NCBI RefSeq assembly: GCF_963665245.1
Contig: NZ_OY762269.1
Location: 3,230,501-3,294,500 of the forward strand
DNA: 64,000 nucleotides
From: an uncultured Paludibaculum sp.
GTDB taxonomy: Bacteria > Acidobacteriota > Terriglobia > Bryobacterales > Bryobacteraceae
Direction: 5' to 3'
Below, piece by piece: positions 1 to 8,814 of the stretch; positions within the stretch are counted from its first letter, which is position 1, and each line of letters starts with the position of its first letter. A program made the translations under genes and the position numbers. The notes beneath the pieces were generated by a model. It searched no databases and was not told the origin of the DNA. It saw only the letters and a program-made list of their open reading frames with translations.

Positions 1-78
1 CCGCCGGACTGCGCAACGCACCAAGTCCTCTTCAAGGGTCCGGGCAACGGCCCCCGTCGATGCCCCTCCCGCGCGATT

Positions 79-2562
79 CTACTCCGCTCGAAGGGCCCCT
101 GCGGGGTCGGCACCTAGAGCCTTACGAGCCGGGACGTAACAGGAGATCAGCGCGGCAACAACCAGCACGCAAGAGACGCCGGCATAAGTGGCGGGATCTG
201 TTGACGTCGCACCGAACAGCAGGCTCTCCAGAGAGCGAGCCAATAGGACGGATCCCGCCAGGCCGATGGGTAGCCCCCAGGCGACCATGCGCAGACCACG
301 GATCAGGACTCCTGACAGCAGTTGCCGGGGCTGAGCGCCCAGAGCCATGCGGATGCCGATCTCACGGCGGCGTTCGTTCAGGCCGAACGAAATAACGCCG
401 TAGATTCCGAGCAGTGAGAGCGTCAGCGCGAGGACGGCGAATGCGCCGATGACCTGTAGCGCAAACCGCCGTTGCGCCATCGAAGCGGCCACCACCTGGT
501 CCATCGTACGAACCCCGAAAATCGGAAGGTCCGGGTCGATCCCCCGCACCTTGCGATGGAGAGCGTCAGCGAGGCCGGCAGGATCGCGGGTGCCGCGGAG
601 AAAGACGGTCATCGCGAGATCCGAGCGCTGGTAAATCGAAAAGTAGATATGCGGGGCATCGGGCGCGTCAAAAGTATCGGTCTTGACGTCGCCAACAATG
701 CCGGCGATAACGTATGGTTCCACTCGTCCGGCCGGCCCCTGGTAGATCCGCCTGCCAAGCGGAGTCGAGTTTGGGAAGAAGCGCCGCGCCATCGCGCGAT
801 CGATCAGGCAGATGCGGCGATGCGCGCTGTCATCGTCCTCTGCGAACACGCGGCCCTCGATCAACGGGATGCGAAGAACCCGAAAGAACTGCGGCGTGAC
901 GGAAGTCATGGCCGCCGTCAGCGGCTCACCCCGGCTCACTGTAGCGTCCTCAAGCGAAAACCTTCCCGCATTCCAACCCGTGAGGGGAATGCTGGAGCCG
1001 GCCCCCATCGCCACTGCTTCGATACCGGGCAGGGTGCTCGCCTGATGCATCAGTTCCCTCACGAAAGAGCTCCGCCGGTCGGGATTCAGATACTTGCGAT
1101 CAGCTTGAGGATTTGTCGGCGGCGGGAGCCAGATACTGGCAACCAGGACGTTCTTCGTGACAAAGCCGGGATCTGCCCGCAACAGGTTCCAGACGCTCTT
1201 CGAGAGTAGCCCGCACCCGATCATCAAGACCAGCGAGATGGCCACTTGACCTGCAACGAGAACGGTCTGGAGGCGGTGCCGCGATGTGTTCACGGAGGCA
1301 CTGCGCCCGGCGCCTCTCAGGTTCGTCAGAAGATCGACCTTGCAAGCCTGCCACGCCGGCGCCAAGCCGGACAGCAGGGCGGAACCCACTGCTGCGAGAA
1401 TCGTGAAGATGAGGAGCGTCGTGTTCACCACCGGCCGGTTCACGCGGGGCAGATGGATAGGCGCCAGTTCGGCGATTCCCGGCGTCATCGCCGCCGAAAG
1501 AAGCAGGCCGAGCACCCCACCTGCACACGACACAATCAGGCTTTCGCAAGCGAGTTGACGGAGCAGGTCACCGCGGCTTGCGCCGAGCGCGGCGCGGACC
1601 GCAAACTCGCCGCTACGGGCGACGCCTTTGGCCAACAGAAGGTGTGCGACCGTGGCGCAGCAAATCAGCAGCACCAGGCCGACCGCGGCCAGCATAACGG
1701 CCAGGAGCCGGGCATTGTTCTTGCCTGCCAACTCTTCCTGGAGCGGAGCGATTCGCGGAGTCCACTCGGTTTGGGCCGAGTAGTCGCCCGGGAAGTCGCG
1801 GCGCAGCGAAGCCGAATACGCATTGAGCCGGCTGCGGGCAGCGTCGATCGAAATCCCGCGATTCAATTTCGCAATGGCCCCGCGCAGGCGCCGCTCAGTG
1901 CGCCGGTCCTTCGCGCCCCACGGAGGACCTCCAAAGCCGCCGGTGATCCAGAACTCGACGTCTCCCTGGAGCGTTGAGCCAGGATGGCGGAATCCTGGCG
2001 GCATCACCCCAATCACGACGAACGTGTCGTAGTCGAGGTAGAGCTTGCGACCCAGGATGTTCGCATCGGCCCCAAACGCGCGCTTCCAGACCCCGTCGCT
2101 GAGCACGACCGCCTCCGAGACTCCTGGCCGGACATCCGAGGGTCTGAACGTGCGCCCCAGCCGGGCTGAGGTGCCGAGCAGGTCGAAGTAGTTCGCATCC
2201 ACAGCCAGCGCTTCGACCCGCTCGGGCCGGTTCACACCGGTCAGGTTGCCGTCCATCGGCCACACAAAAGAGAGAGCCTCGAAGATGCCGGCCCGATCGC
2301 GGAGGTCTTCGTATTCTGGAACGGAAATGCCAACATTCGGCATGTTCAGGCCACGAAGATCGGCCGCTACGCTGACTAACCGGTCCGCGTCGGCAAAGGG
2401 AAGCGGACGAAGGAGTACGGCGTCCAGGACGCTGAACACGGCGGTGTTCGCTCCGATGCCCACCGTCAGGGCAAGCACGGCCACAATCGTGAGCCCCGGA
2501 TTCCGCTGCAGAATCCGGATGGCGCTCCTAAAGGAATCCAGCCACTTGTTTGCCATTGCCAT
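79..2562 (-). CDS. ADOP-type MacB/FtsX ABC permease
   Basis: Inner-membrane permease of the MacB/FtsX class, 827 aa. It has two MacB-type periplasmic domains, each followed by an FtsX block. A first membrane segment at about residues 27-47 carries ANTAVFSVLDAVLLRPLPF. A central FtsX block lies near 285-410, a second periplasmic domain follows, and the last FtsX block includes RREIGIRMALGA. This doubled layout is that of the acidobacterial duplicated orphan permeases, which usually lack a neighbouring ATPase; none is seen here. It also lacks the N-terminal LDEELRFHLE-type extension that the second ADOP gene in this window has. AGGAG six bases upstream supports this start. The substrate cannot be told. 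Confidence 0.9.
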   Translation of the reverse strand: MAMANKWLDSFRSAIRILQRNPGLTIVAVLALTVGIGANTAVFSVLDAVLLRPLPFADADRLVSVAADLRGLNMPNVGISVPEYEDLRDRAGIFEALSFVWPMDGNLTGVNRPERVEALAVDANYFDLLGTSARLGRTFRPSDVRPGVSEAVVLSDGVWKRAFGADANILGRKLYLDYDTFVVIGVMPPGFRHPGSTLQGDVEFWITGGFGGPPWGAKDRRTERRLRGAIAKLNRGISIDAARSRLNAYSASLRRDFPGDYSAQTEWTPRIAPLQEELAGKNNARLLAVMLAAVGLVLLICCATVAHLLLAKGVARSGEFAVRAALGASRGDLLRQLACESLIVSCAGGVLGLLLSAAMTPGIAELAPIHLPRVNRPVVNTTLLIFTILAAVGSALLSGLAPAWQACKVDLLTNLRGAGRSASVNTSRHRLQTVLVAGQVAISLVLMIGCGLLSKSVWNLLRADPGFVTKNVLVASIWLPPPTNPQADRKYLNPDRRSSFVRELMHQASTLPGIEAVAMGAGSSIPLTGWNAGRFSLEDATVSRGEPLTAAMTSVTPQFFRVLRIPLIEGRVFAEDDDSAHRRICLIDRAMARRFFPNSTPLGRRIYQGPAGRVEPYVIAGIVGDVKTDTFDAPDAPHIYFSIYQRSDLAMTVFLRGTRDPAGLADALHRKVRGIDPDLPIFGVRTMDQVVAASMAQRRFALQVIGAFAVLALTLSLLGIYGVISFGLNERRREIGIRMALGAQPRQLLSGVLIRGLRMVAWGLPIGLAGSVLLARSLESLLFGATSTDPATYAGVSCVLVVAALISCYVPARKALGADPAGALRAE

Positions 2563-3142
2563 CTACGCTCCTTGGGGTCGGATCTTAGGCTCACGGTTAA
2601 CGCTAAAAAGACCTGTTACCACCGGTTAGTATATTGCAGGCGAGTTCAGATCCCAACGGAGTAATCGCTAAAGTAGTCCAGCGTTGGGGTGAGCGAGGCG
2701 GCATGCCGGGCTCTGCGAAAGGCCACGTTTGCGGGACAACTCTTTGAGGGTGAACTATTTTGGGAGCGCATCCTGTTTGGCAGGCAGGCGCGAAAAGTGC
2801 CGTCGCGGGCGCAGGTGGACAACAGCCGAACGGAGGAGTGAGTATTGGTGGCCGGTTGAGATCCGCGCATCTGAGCCGAGTACCCCTTGAGGGGAGGGAC
2901 TCCCCGGGTCTGACGGTAGGAAGCCAGCCACCCTGAAAGCGCCGCCCCAACAACACCAGCCCGGCCATCAGCCGCTCCTGAACCCCCTCTTCCCACCTCA
3001 CTTCTCCCCCGATTTCGACATTAAGCTTTCTTCAGTCCGCACGCCTCTAACTTTATTTTTCCCTCGTTTTCAGCACCTTACAGCCGACACCCCCTGAAAC
3101 CCGTGGAACCGTCCTCTACAAATCTCTCCGAGGTACAAACTG
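2563..3142. other. Intergenic region, no supported gene
   Basis: About 580 bases between the divergent ADOP gene and the next plus-strand gene. Open frames here have no recognisable motif, poor amino-acid composition and no ribosome site. A short perfect hairpin (CCCCT-TG-AGGGG) lies at 2883-2894. Promoters for both flanking genes presumably lie here, but I cannot place convincing hexamers. Confidence 0.5.
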
Positions 3143-3616
3143 ATGAACATCTTTATGAAGACTACGATCGAGCCGCCGCACTCGCGCCGCTTCACTCGCA
3201 CTACGACGGCCGAAAACGAACTCCTCCTCGGCGAGGACGCCCTCAGCCTCATCACCTGCGTCGAAGACCGTCAGCTCTTCGCCGGCGTTCGCGACTCCGT
3301 TCACCAGCAGTTCGCACCGCGTACCCTCTACGAACAGAACATGGCCGACTCCATCGCCGAGGACCTCTGGCGCAAGTCCCGCTTCTCCACCGCCGAAACC
3401 GCCGCGCTCTCCGCCACCATCGAACGCGATTGGGAACTCATCTCCAAAGAGTGCGCCAACGCCGACCCGGCCTACCGCACCTTCGCTGCCCTCCGCGACC
3501 TCGGGCCCCGCGAAGTCGCCTGCCTCTGCGCCGCCCAGGAATCCGAAACCCGAGCCTGGCGCCGCTCCCGCTCCGATGCCGCCGTCCTCGCCGCCCTTAG
3601 GGCCAAGCCGCTGTAG
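3143..3616 (+). CDS. Hypothetical protein upstream of the SERRLAANRANA gene
   Basis: Predicted soluble protein of 157 aa, mostly helical, with no signal peptide or membrane segment. It has a Glu/Asp- and Ala-rich middle (NMADSIAEDLWR, FSTAETAALSATIERDWE) and no catalytic motif that I recognise. It ends 22 bases before the next gene, with which it probably forms a unit. From memory, short proteins of this kind often precede SERRLAANRANA proteins in Acidobacteria, with no known role. The start is the first ATG after a weak GAGGT; ATG at 3155 is an alternative. Confidence 0.6.
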   Translation: MNIFMKTTIEPPHSRRFTRTTTAENELLLGEDALSLITCVEDRQLFAGVRDSVHQQFAPRTLYEQNMADSIAEDLWRKSRFSTAETAALSATIERDWELISKECANADPAYRTFAALRDLGPREVACLCAAQESETRAWRRSRSDAAVLAALRAKPL

Positions 3617-3638
3617 AAACGCACAGGCAACCCGCGCC

Positions 3639-5417
3639 ATGACCAAACCACCCATCTCCGAACGCCGCCTGGCCGCCAACCGGGCAAACGCCAAAAGGTC
3701 CACCGGCCCCCGCACGGCCGACGGCAAGCGTCGCGTCTCGCGCAACGCCAGCAAGCACAGCCTCTATGCGCCCGGCTTCCGTCTGCCCTCCGACATCGAG
3801 CAGCGCCTCTACGTCCAGTCGCTGGAACAGACCGCCGGCATCGTTGACCCGCAATTCCGCGCCCTCACGGTCCATCGCCTGATGCTGCGCGGCCACCAGC
3901 GCCGCCTCCTCCAACTGGAAGGCAAGCTCTGGGCCGAGGCCCTCCGCGTCAATGACGGCGCCGTGCCGCAAGCCGCTCTCTGGATCCGCCAGCATCAGAG
4001 TTCGCTGGTCCAGGCTCTCAATCGCTACGATGCCTGGATCGGTGCCCGGATCCGCGCCGTCCAGCGCGCGGTCCTTCCTTATCTGATTGGTGATGAGAAA
4101 GCCGCGGCGGAGACCGTCATTCCGGCGAAAGCCGCGACCATCTATGCGGCGGCAGTGGGCTCCGCCCGGCCCATCGAACTGACGCACCCTGGCTCCAGCG
4201 TGCCTGAAGAGAACCGCCCGGCCAAGGAGACCCGGCGGGCACCAATGACGGGGCTCCAGTACCTGATGGCGCGGAACGCCAAGACCGGTCCGGTTCGCCC
4301 GGCCTCTGCGCCGCAAGCAGTGCGTCCGGTGCGCCCACCGCGCGTCCCCGGCCTAAACCTGCGCTTCCTCCGAGCCCGCAAGGCGGCTCAGCAAAAGGCG
4401 GTGCCTTCCGGATCCCCTGCAGGTGCCAAATCCACCGCACCCGAGGGAACAAAGCCAAGTTCGAGTCCCATACGGACACCCGCAGCGGTTCCATTCCCCC
4501 GCCCACTGGGCGGGGCCCATCGCAATCCCAACGAAGTCTCCAGGAAGTCCCATCACCCCTGCCGATCCACCGCGCCCGCGGAAACAAAGCCAAGTCTGGG
4601 TCTTATACCAACGCCCACAAGGGTTCCATTCCCCCGCCCACTGGGCGGGGCCCGTCGCAATCCCAACGAAGTCTCCAGAGAGTCCCATCACCTCAGCCGA
4701 TCCACCGCGCCCGAGGGAACAAAGCCAAGTCCGGGTCCTATGCCGCCCCCCACACTGGTTCCATTCCCGCCCACTGGGCGGGGCCCGTCGCAGCCCCAAC
4801 GAAATCCCCAGAGTCCTCTTCACCCTCCGCCGTCCACCGCTTACGCGGGAACAGAGCCAACGCGCCGAAACGCCGCCGAGCATCCAGCGCCACCCCGCGC
4901 ATCGCAAAACGCTGGCTCGCCCGGCCCGCACGTTATAATTCAAGGGAATGGACGTCCTCGAAGAAGTAGTACGGCTCAGGCGGGCGGGGCAGAAATGCGC
5001 GCTCGCTACGATCGTGCAGGCGAACGGCTCCATCCCGAGCTATACCAGCGCCAAGCTGCTGGTGCGAGAGGATGGGTCCATTGCCGGCACGATTGGCGGC
5101 GGCTGCGTCGAGGCCGAGGTGTGGACGGCCGCACGGGAAGTGATGGAGTGCGGCAAGCCGCGCCGGCTGAACTTCTCACTGGGCCAGGACGCGGCATACG
5201 ACAACGGGTTGATCTGCGGAGGCCAACTGGAAGTGTTCATCGAACCCATCGAACCGCAGCCGCGCGCCTTCATCTTCGGTGCGGGCCACATCTCCAAGAG
5301 CCTCTGCCAGGTGGCGTCCCTCATTGGCTTTGCCACTACGGTGGTGGACGACCGCGAATCGTTCGCCAACCGCGAGCGTTTTCCCGTGGCCGACGATGTC
5401 GTGGCCGGCGAGTATGA
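3639..5417 (+). CDS. SERRLAANRANA/STGPRT family protein, C-terminus uncertain
   Basis: The N-terminal 45 residues carry the recurrent acidobacterial signature SERRLAANRANA..STGPRT..GK..VSRNASKHSL. A helical region to about residue 170 follows, of the kind seen in uncharacterised multi-copy proteins. ATG at 3639 starts directly at this signature; the frame is open from 3576 but the extra residues look non-coding. From about 4431 the frame runs through three to four 135-bp tandem repeats (45 residues each, Pro/Arg/Ser-rich, with PFPRPLGGA). It then continues into xdhC in another frame and stops only at 5417. The last 160 codons are therefore probably not a natural domain. Either the original stop was lost when the repeats expanded, or a frameshift ended the gene earlier. 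Function unknown. Confidence 0.55.
   Translation: MTKPPISERRLAANRANAKRSTGPRTADGKRRVSRNASKHSLYAPGFRLPSDIEQRLYVQSLEQTAGIVDPQFRALTVHRLMLRGHQRRLLQLEGKLWAEALRVNDGAVPQAALWIRQHQSSLVQALNRYDAWIGARIRAVQRAVLPYLIGDEKAAAETVIPAKAATIYAAAVGSARPIELTHPGSSVPEENRPAKETRRAPMTGLQYLMARNAKTGPVRPASAPQAVRPVRPPRVPGLNLRFLRARKAAQQKAVPSGSPAGAKSTAPEGTKPSSSPIRTPAAVPFPRPLGGAHRNPNEVSRKSHHPCRSTAPAETKPSLGLIPTPTRVPFPRPLGGARRNPNEVSRESHHLSRSTAPEGTKPSPGPMPPPTLVPFPPTGRGPSQPQRNPQSPLHPPPSTAYAGTEPTRRNAAEHPAPPRASQNAGSPGPHVIIQGNGRPRRSSTAQAGGAEMRARYDRAGERLHPELYQRQAAGARGWVHCRHDWRRLRRGRGVDGRTGSDGVRQAAPAELLTGPGRGIRQRVDLRRPTGSVHRTHRTAAARLHLRCGPHLQEPLPGGVPHWLCHYGGGRPRIVRQPRAFSRGRRCRGRRV
4431..4860 (+). repeat. 135-bp tandem repeat, three copies plus a partial fourth
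   Basis: Units begin at 4431, 4566, 4701 and 4833 with TCCACCGC; the spacings are 135, 135 and 132. Each of the first three contains the near-palindrome CCCCGCCCA-C-TGGGCGGGG (9-base arms) followed by a conserved CAATCCCAACGAAGTCTCC-like stretch. The third unit is missing two bases in the palindrome region and one base further on, so its frame shifts and is restored within the unit. The array lies inside an open frame and ends about 90 bases before xdhC. Confidence 0.9.
4934..4939 (+). promoter_or_regulatory. Candidate -10 box TATAAT for xdhC
   Basis: A perfect TATAAT with only eight bases between it and the xdhC ATG. Transcription from it would give a leaderless or nearly leaderless message. 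No good -35 is visible. CAAGGGA just before the ATG could still serve as a ribosome site for a longer transcript. Confidence 0.45.
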
Positions 5418-5784
5418 AGAGATCTTTCCGAAGCTGGAGATCAACTCCTCTTCTTACCTGATCATCGTCACGCGCGGCCATCGCGACGACATGCGGATCC
5501 TGCGTTGGGCCGTCACAACGCCGGCGCGCTACGTCGCGATGATTGGCAGCAAACGCAAGGTGATTGGGGTGGTGCGCGAGTTGGAAAAAGAAGGAATGCC
5601 GGCGGAGAGCTTCCTGCGTGTCTCGGCGCCGATGGGCCTGGATATCGGCGCGCAATCGCCGGAAGAGATTGCCGTCAGCGTCGCCGCCGAGATGATTGCG
5701 GTGCGCCGCAACTCGGAGTCGGCCTGGCGTGCTCTCTCCAAGTCTCTCCACGCCGGCGATGAAGTGCGAGCGCTGTCGAAGTGA
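4948..5784 (+). CDS. xdhC: XdhC/CoxI family molybdoenzyme maturation protein
   Basis: Matures molybdenum hydroxylases (xanthine dehydrogenase or CO dehydrogenase type). XdhC proteins bind molybdenum cofactor and help sulfurate and insert it. The 278-residue protein has the N-terminal XdhC/CoxI segment (ALATIVQANGSIP, GTIGGGCVEAEVW, about residues 18-60) and a C-terminal Rossmann-like domain (FIFGAGHISKSL at about 108, then IVTRGHRDD and YVAMIGSKRK). Length is usual. Its stop overlaps the start of the nucleotidyltransferase gene (GTGA), so the two are probably co-translated. No molybdenum hydroxylase gene is present in the window, so the client enzyme lies elsewhere. Confidence 0.93.
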   Translation: MDVLEEVVRLRRAGQKCALATIVQANGSIPSYTSAKLLVREDGSIAGTIGGGCVEAEVWTAAREVMECGKPRRLNFSLGQDAAYDNGLICGGQLEVFIEPIEPQPRAFIFGAGHISKSLCQVASLIGFATTVVDDRESFANRERFPVADDVVAGEYEEIFPKLEINSSSYLIIVTRGHRDDMRILRWAVTTPARYVAMIGSKRKVIGVVRELEKEGMPAESFLRVSAPMGLDIGAQSPEEIAVSVAAEMIAVRRNSESAWRALSKSLHAGDEVRALSK

Positions 5785-6389
5785 CCCCTGTTTTGCCCCA
5801 AGCCGCGGCCGTTTTGCTCGCCGCCGGCGCCTCTTCGCGCATGGGACGGCCGAAGCCCCTGCTCGACTTCGAAGGCGAGACGTTTCTTGACCGCCAGATC
5901 CACCTGTATGCCGGCGTGTGCAAACCGGTAATCGCCGTTCTGGGCCATTCCGCGAGCGAAATCGCGAGCGGCCTCCGGCGAGCTGACCAGGCGACCCTGG
6001 TCCTCAATCCGCAGCCAGAGCGCGGCCAGTTGAGCTCGCTGCAGTGCGGGCTGCGCGCCCTGCCCGCCTGCGACGCCGTCTTCTTTCTGCCCATCGATTC
6101 GCCCGGCGTGCGACCGGGTACTCTGGCCGAACTTCTACGGGCGATGCACGCCGCGCCGGAACACGACTTCGTGATCCCTCGGCATGTCGGCCGCCGCGGG
6201 CATCCTGTGTTGATGCGTGCCGCCGTGGTCGAGGAGTTTCTTGCGCTGAACGTCTCAGCGTCCGCCAGGGACGTCGTTCACGCCCATCGAGACTCCACAC
6301 TCTATGTCGACGTGGACGACCCAGCCATTCACTTCGACATCGATGATCCGGCTGCCTACCAGGCCCTGCTGGAGGGGGCCCGATCATGA
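5781..6389 (+). CDS. mocA: MocA-like molybdenum cofactor nucleotidyltransferase
   Basis: GT-A fold nucleotidyltransferase of 202 aa that probably adds CMP (or GMP) to molybdopterin for a hydroxylase. The N-terminal LAAGASSRMG..KPLLDFEG is the nucleotide-binding signature, and FFLPIDSPGV supplies the metal-binding Asp. The GTG start overlaps the xdhC stop by four bases, and the TGA overlaps the next ATG, so three genes are coupled. Pairing with xdhC favours a MocA-type role over a sugar or MEP-pathway transferase. CTP versus GTP preference cannot be judged from sequence alone. Confidence 0.85.
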   Translation: MTPVLPQAAAVLLAAGASSRMGRPKPLLDFEGETFLDRQIHLYAGVCKPVIAVLGHSASEIASGLRRADQATLVLNPQPERGQLSSLQCGLRALPACDAVFFLPIDSPGVRPGTLAELLRAMHAAPEHDFVIPRHVGRRGHPVLMRAAVVEEFLALNVSASARDVVHAHRDSTLYVDVDDPAIHFDIDDPAAYQALLEGARS

Positions 6390-8797
6390 CGATTCGTTGG
6401 GGCCGTGTGGCTCTCGCCATCACCGGCACCGCTGTTTTGGTTGGCGTGGCCGGCCTGATCGCGCCGGAGATCAATGCGGACCGGATGCGCGCACCCCTCG
6501 AAACCGCCCTCGTGGAGACGCTGGGCCGGCCGGTGGAGGTTCGGCAGGTCCGCTATCAGGTGTTTCCCAAGCCAGGACTCTCCGCCACCGATCTGGTCAT
6601 CCCGGACGAACCGGCTTTTGGCCGCGAGCCGCTGGCGTATGTCGGGGAGATGCAGGCCGGCATCAGTTTCACGAGCCTGTTTACCGGCCGGCTGCGCATC
6701 TCCACCGTGCGCCTGGTCGACGCCAGTGTGAATCTCGCGCGCAAGGACGATTTAGGATGGAACTTCGCCCGGCTGTTGGCCCGCATGGCCACGAATGTGA
6801 AGCAGACCGGGTCGGCGCCGGCCGTGGAGATCAGGGAGAGCCGCATCAACTTCCGCTCAGGCACCTTGAAATCGCCTTTCTTCCTGAATGGCGTCGATCT
6901 CGATATCGACCCGCCCGACGCCACCGGGGGCTCGCTGCAATGGCGCTACGAGGCGTCGCCAGCGCGGACCGATCGCTCGGAAGAGGGCTTTGGCCGCTTC
7001 ACCGGCAGCGGGAAGTGGCGCGCGGCCGGCGGCGGTGACGGCACGCTGGCCGTTGAGATGGAGTTGGACCGCAGTCCGATTGGCGAGTTTCTGACGCTCC
7101 TCACCGGCCACGATCTCGGCGTGCAGGGCCGCTTCAGTTCACGGGCCACCCTGGACGGGCCCATTCACAACATGACGGTAAAAGGGTCGGTCGAACTGGA
7201 AGACGTCGACCGTTCGACCTTCTTTGGGTTGCGCGGCAGCCAGTGGGCCCTGGCCTATGAAGGAGCGCTCGACCTGGCGGGCGAGACCCTGCAGATCACC
7301 ACCCGCAAGCCGCGCGAAAAGGCTCCGCTGCCTCTCACCGTGCAACTGGAATGCCACCGCTTGCTGGCCGATCCGCAGTGGAGCGCGTCGTTCGCCTTCG
7401 ATGAGATTCCCGCGCCCGCCCTGCTCGATTTCGGGCGGCGCCTGGGCGCGCGTCTGCCTGAGGAACTGTCGGTGGCCGGCCGCGTGGTGGGCTCCATCTC
7501 CTACTCGCAGGCCAAGCCCGTCGAAGGCAGCGTTGAACTGCGCGAGGGTAAGGTTTCCCTGGGGCCGGCGGGACCGCTGGCGTTCGAAACCGCTCAGCTC
7601 TCACTCTCCGGTGAGGGCGTGTCGATGGCTCCGGTCAAGGTGGCCACGCCGGCCGGTCATCAGGCGGAAATCTCCGGTGCCTGGCAGATGGGGACCGACG
7701 CGTTGAGTTTCAGGATCGGTTCCGAAGGATTGGCGTTGCCGGAGTTGCAGTCCGCCGTGGCCAGCCTCAAGGATGTCGTTGAGGTTCCACTGCTCGATGT
7801 CTGCACGGATGGCGAGGTGCGCGGCACGCTCAGCTACGAGCGCGCGGCCCAGAACGTCGACCGTCCGGTGGCGGGGGGATGGTCCGGCGAACTCGGTCTG
7901 ACGCGTTTTCAATGCACGATGGAAGGCACGGCCCAGCCCGTTGTTCTTGAGTCCGGCGTCCTGGCCCTCAAGCCGAACCAGTGGGCTCTGCACAAGGCTG
8001 CTGGCGTGGTCGGCAAGACTGCGTTCGCCGGCGAGGTTTCTCATTCCACCCTGCCCGCCGCTAAACGGCCCTGGCGATTTTCGCTGAAGCTGAGCACCGT
8101 GGCTGGGGCCGACATCGATCAGTTTCTGCGGCCTGCGCTGTTGTCGCGCCGCGGTTTCATCGATCGGACTCTGCGCCGCGTCCAGGCCGCGCCGGCCTGG
8201 CTGCGCGCGCGCCACGCCGAGGGGGAGATTCGCATCGCGGCCCTTAGTCTGGGCGACGAAACGCTCACCAACTTCGCCGGCCGGGCCTATTGGGATGGCG
8301 CGGTCCTGGACCTGCCCGACATCTCGGCCCACTGGGAAGATGCCGTTGTCACCGGACGCGTTCGGGCAGGCCTTGGCGGCGAACGATTCGACTACCGGCT
8401 CAAGGGCCATGTCGATGGTGTGGATTGGAAACAAGGCACCGCGGACTTCGAAATCGATGCCCGCGTTTCGAGTCTCGCTGCGCCGTTCACGCCCAACCTG
8501 CGCGGCACCGGCCAGTTCACGGTTCGTTCCATTGACCTTGGCGATGACAGCCTGCGGCAGGTCTCCGGCTGCCTCGATTTCGATGGCCAGCGGTCGCCGC
8601 GTTTGAAGATTGGGTGCCTGGAAGCACTCCACGCTGGGGAGTGGATGCAGGGCCAGGGATGGGCGGGCGTCGATCCCAAGGGCGATCAGCGGCTGACCGT
8701 GGATCTCACGGGACCACGGCGAAGCATGCGCCTGGCGGGCACGTTGCAGCCCCTACAGTTAGACGTAACAACGGGCGATAGCAGTCGAACGCGCTAA
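6386..8797 (+). CDS. AsmA-family large envelope protein
   Basis: A single N-terminal membrane anchor (about residues 8-27) is followed by some 775 residues of beta-rich periplasmic sequence. The stretch just after the anchor (RMRAPLETALVETLGRPVEV, then VFPKPGLSATDLVI) is typical of AsmA proteins, as are the repeated patterns of short strands with G-x-L/V and a late block resembling the AsmA C-terminal region. These proteins are linked to lipid transport between membranes or to outer-membrane assembly. ATG overlaps the preceding TGA (ATGA). Why it follows xdhC/mocA is unclear; it may only share transcription. Confidence 0.75.
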   Translation: MTIRWGRVALAITGTAVLVGVAGLIAPEINADRMRAPLETALVETLGRPVEVRQVRYQVFPKPGLSATDLVIPDEPAFGREPLAYVGEMQAGISFTSLFTGRLRISTVRLVDASVNLARKDDLGWNFARLLARMATNVKQTGSAPAVEIRESRINFRSGTLKSPFFLNGVDLDIDPPDATGGSLQWRYEASPARTDRSEEGFGRFTGSGKWRAAGGGDGTLAVEMELDRSPIGEFLTLLTGHDLGVQGRFSSRATLDGPIHNMTVKGSVELEDVDRSTFFGLRGSQWALAYEGALDLAGETLQITTRKPREKAPLPLTVQLECHRLLADPQWSASFAFDEIPAPALLDFGRRLGARLPEELSVAGRVVGSISYSQAKPVEGSVELREGKVSLGPAGPLAFETAQLSLSGEGVSMAPVKVATPAGHQAEISGAWQMGTDALSFRIGSEGLALPELQSAVASLKDVVEVPLLDVCTDGEVRGTLSYERAAQNVDRPVAGGWSGELGLTRFQCTMEGTAQPVVLESGVLALKPNQWALHKAAGVVGKTAFAGEVSHSTLPAAKRPWRFSLKLSTVAGADIDQFLRPALLSRRGFIDRTLRRVQAAPAWLRARHAEGEIRIAALSLGDETLTNFAGRAYWDGAVLDLPDISAHWEDAVVTGRVRAGLGGERFDYRLKGHVDGVDWKQGTADFEIDARVSSLAAPFTPNLRGTGQFTVRSIDLGDDSLRQVSGCLDFDGQRSPRLKIGCLEALHAGEWMQGQGWAGVDPKGDQRLTVDLTGPRRSMRLAGTLQPLQLDVTTGDSSRTR

Positions 8798-8814
8798 AAT
8801 TCGAGCGAGGGTTG

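Noticed and set aside
2603..3001. Minus-strand frame of 132 aa between the first two genes
   Set aside because: Pro/Arg/Cys-rich composition, no motif, no ribosome site, overlaps another frame of similar length.
4445..4465. GTTCGAGTCCC resembling a tRNA T-loop
   Set aside because: It is part of the 135-bp repeat; no acceptor stem or anticodon arm can be folded around it.
4353..5033. Minus-strand frame of 226 aa through the 135-bp array
   Set aside because: Open only because the unit length is divisible by three; both ends are antisense to better-supported genes.
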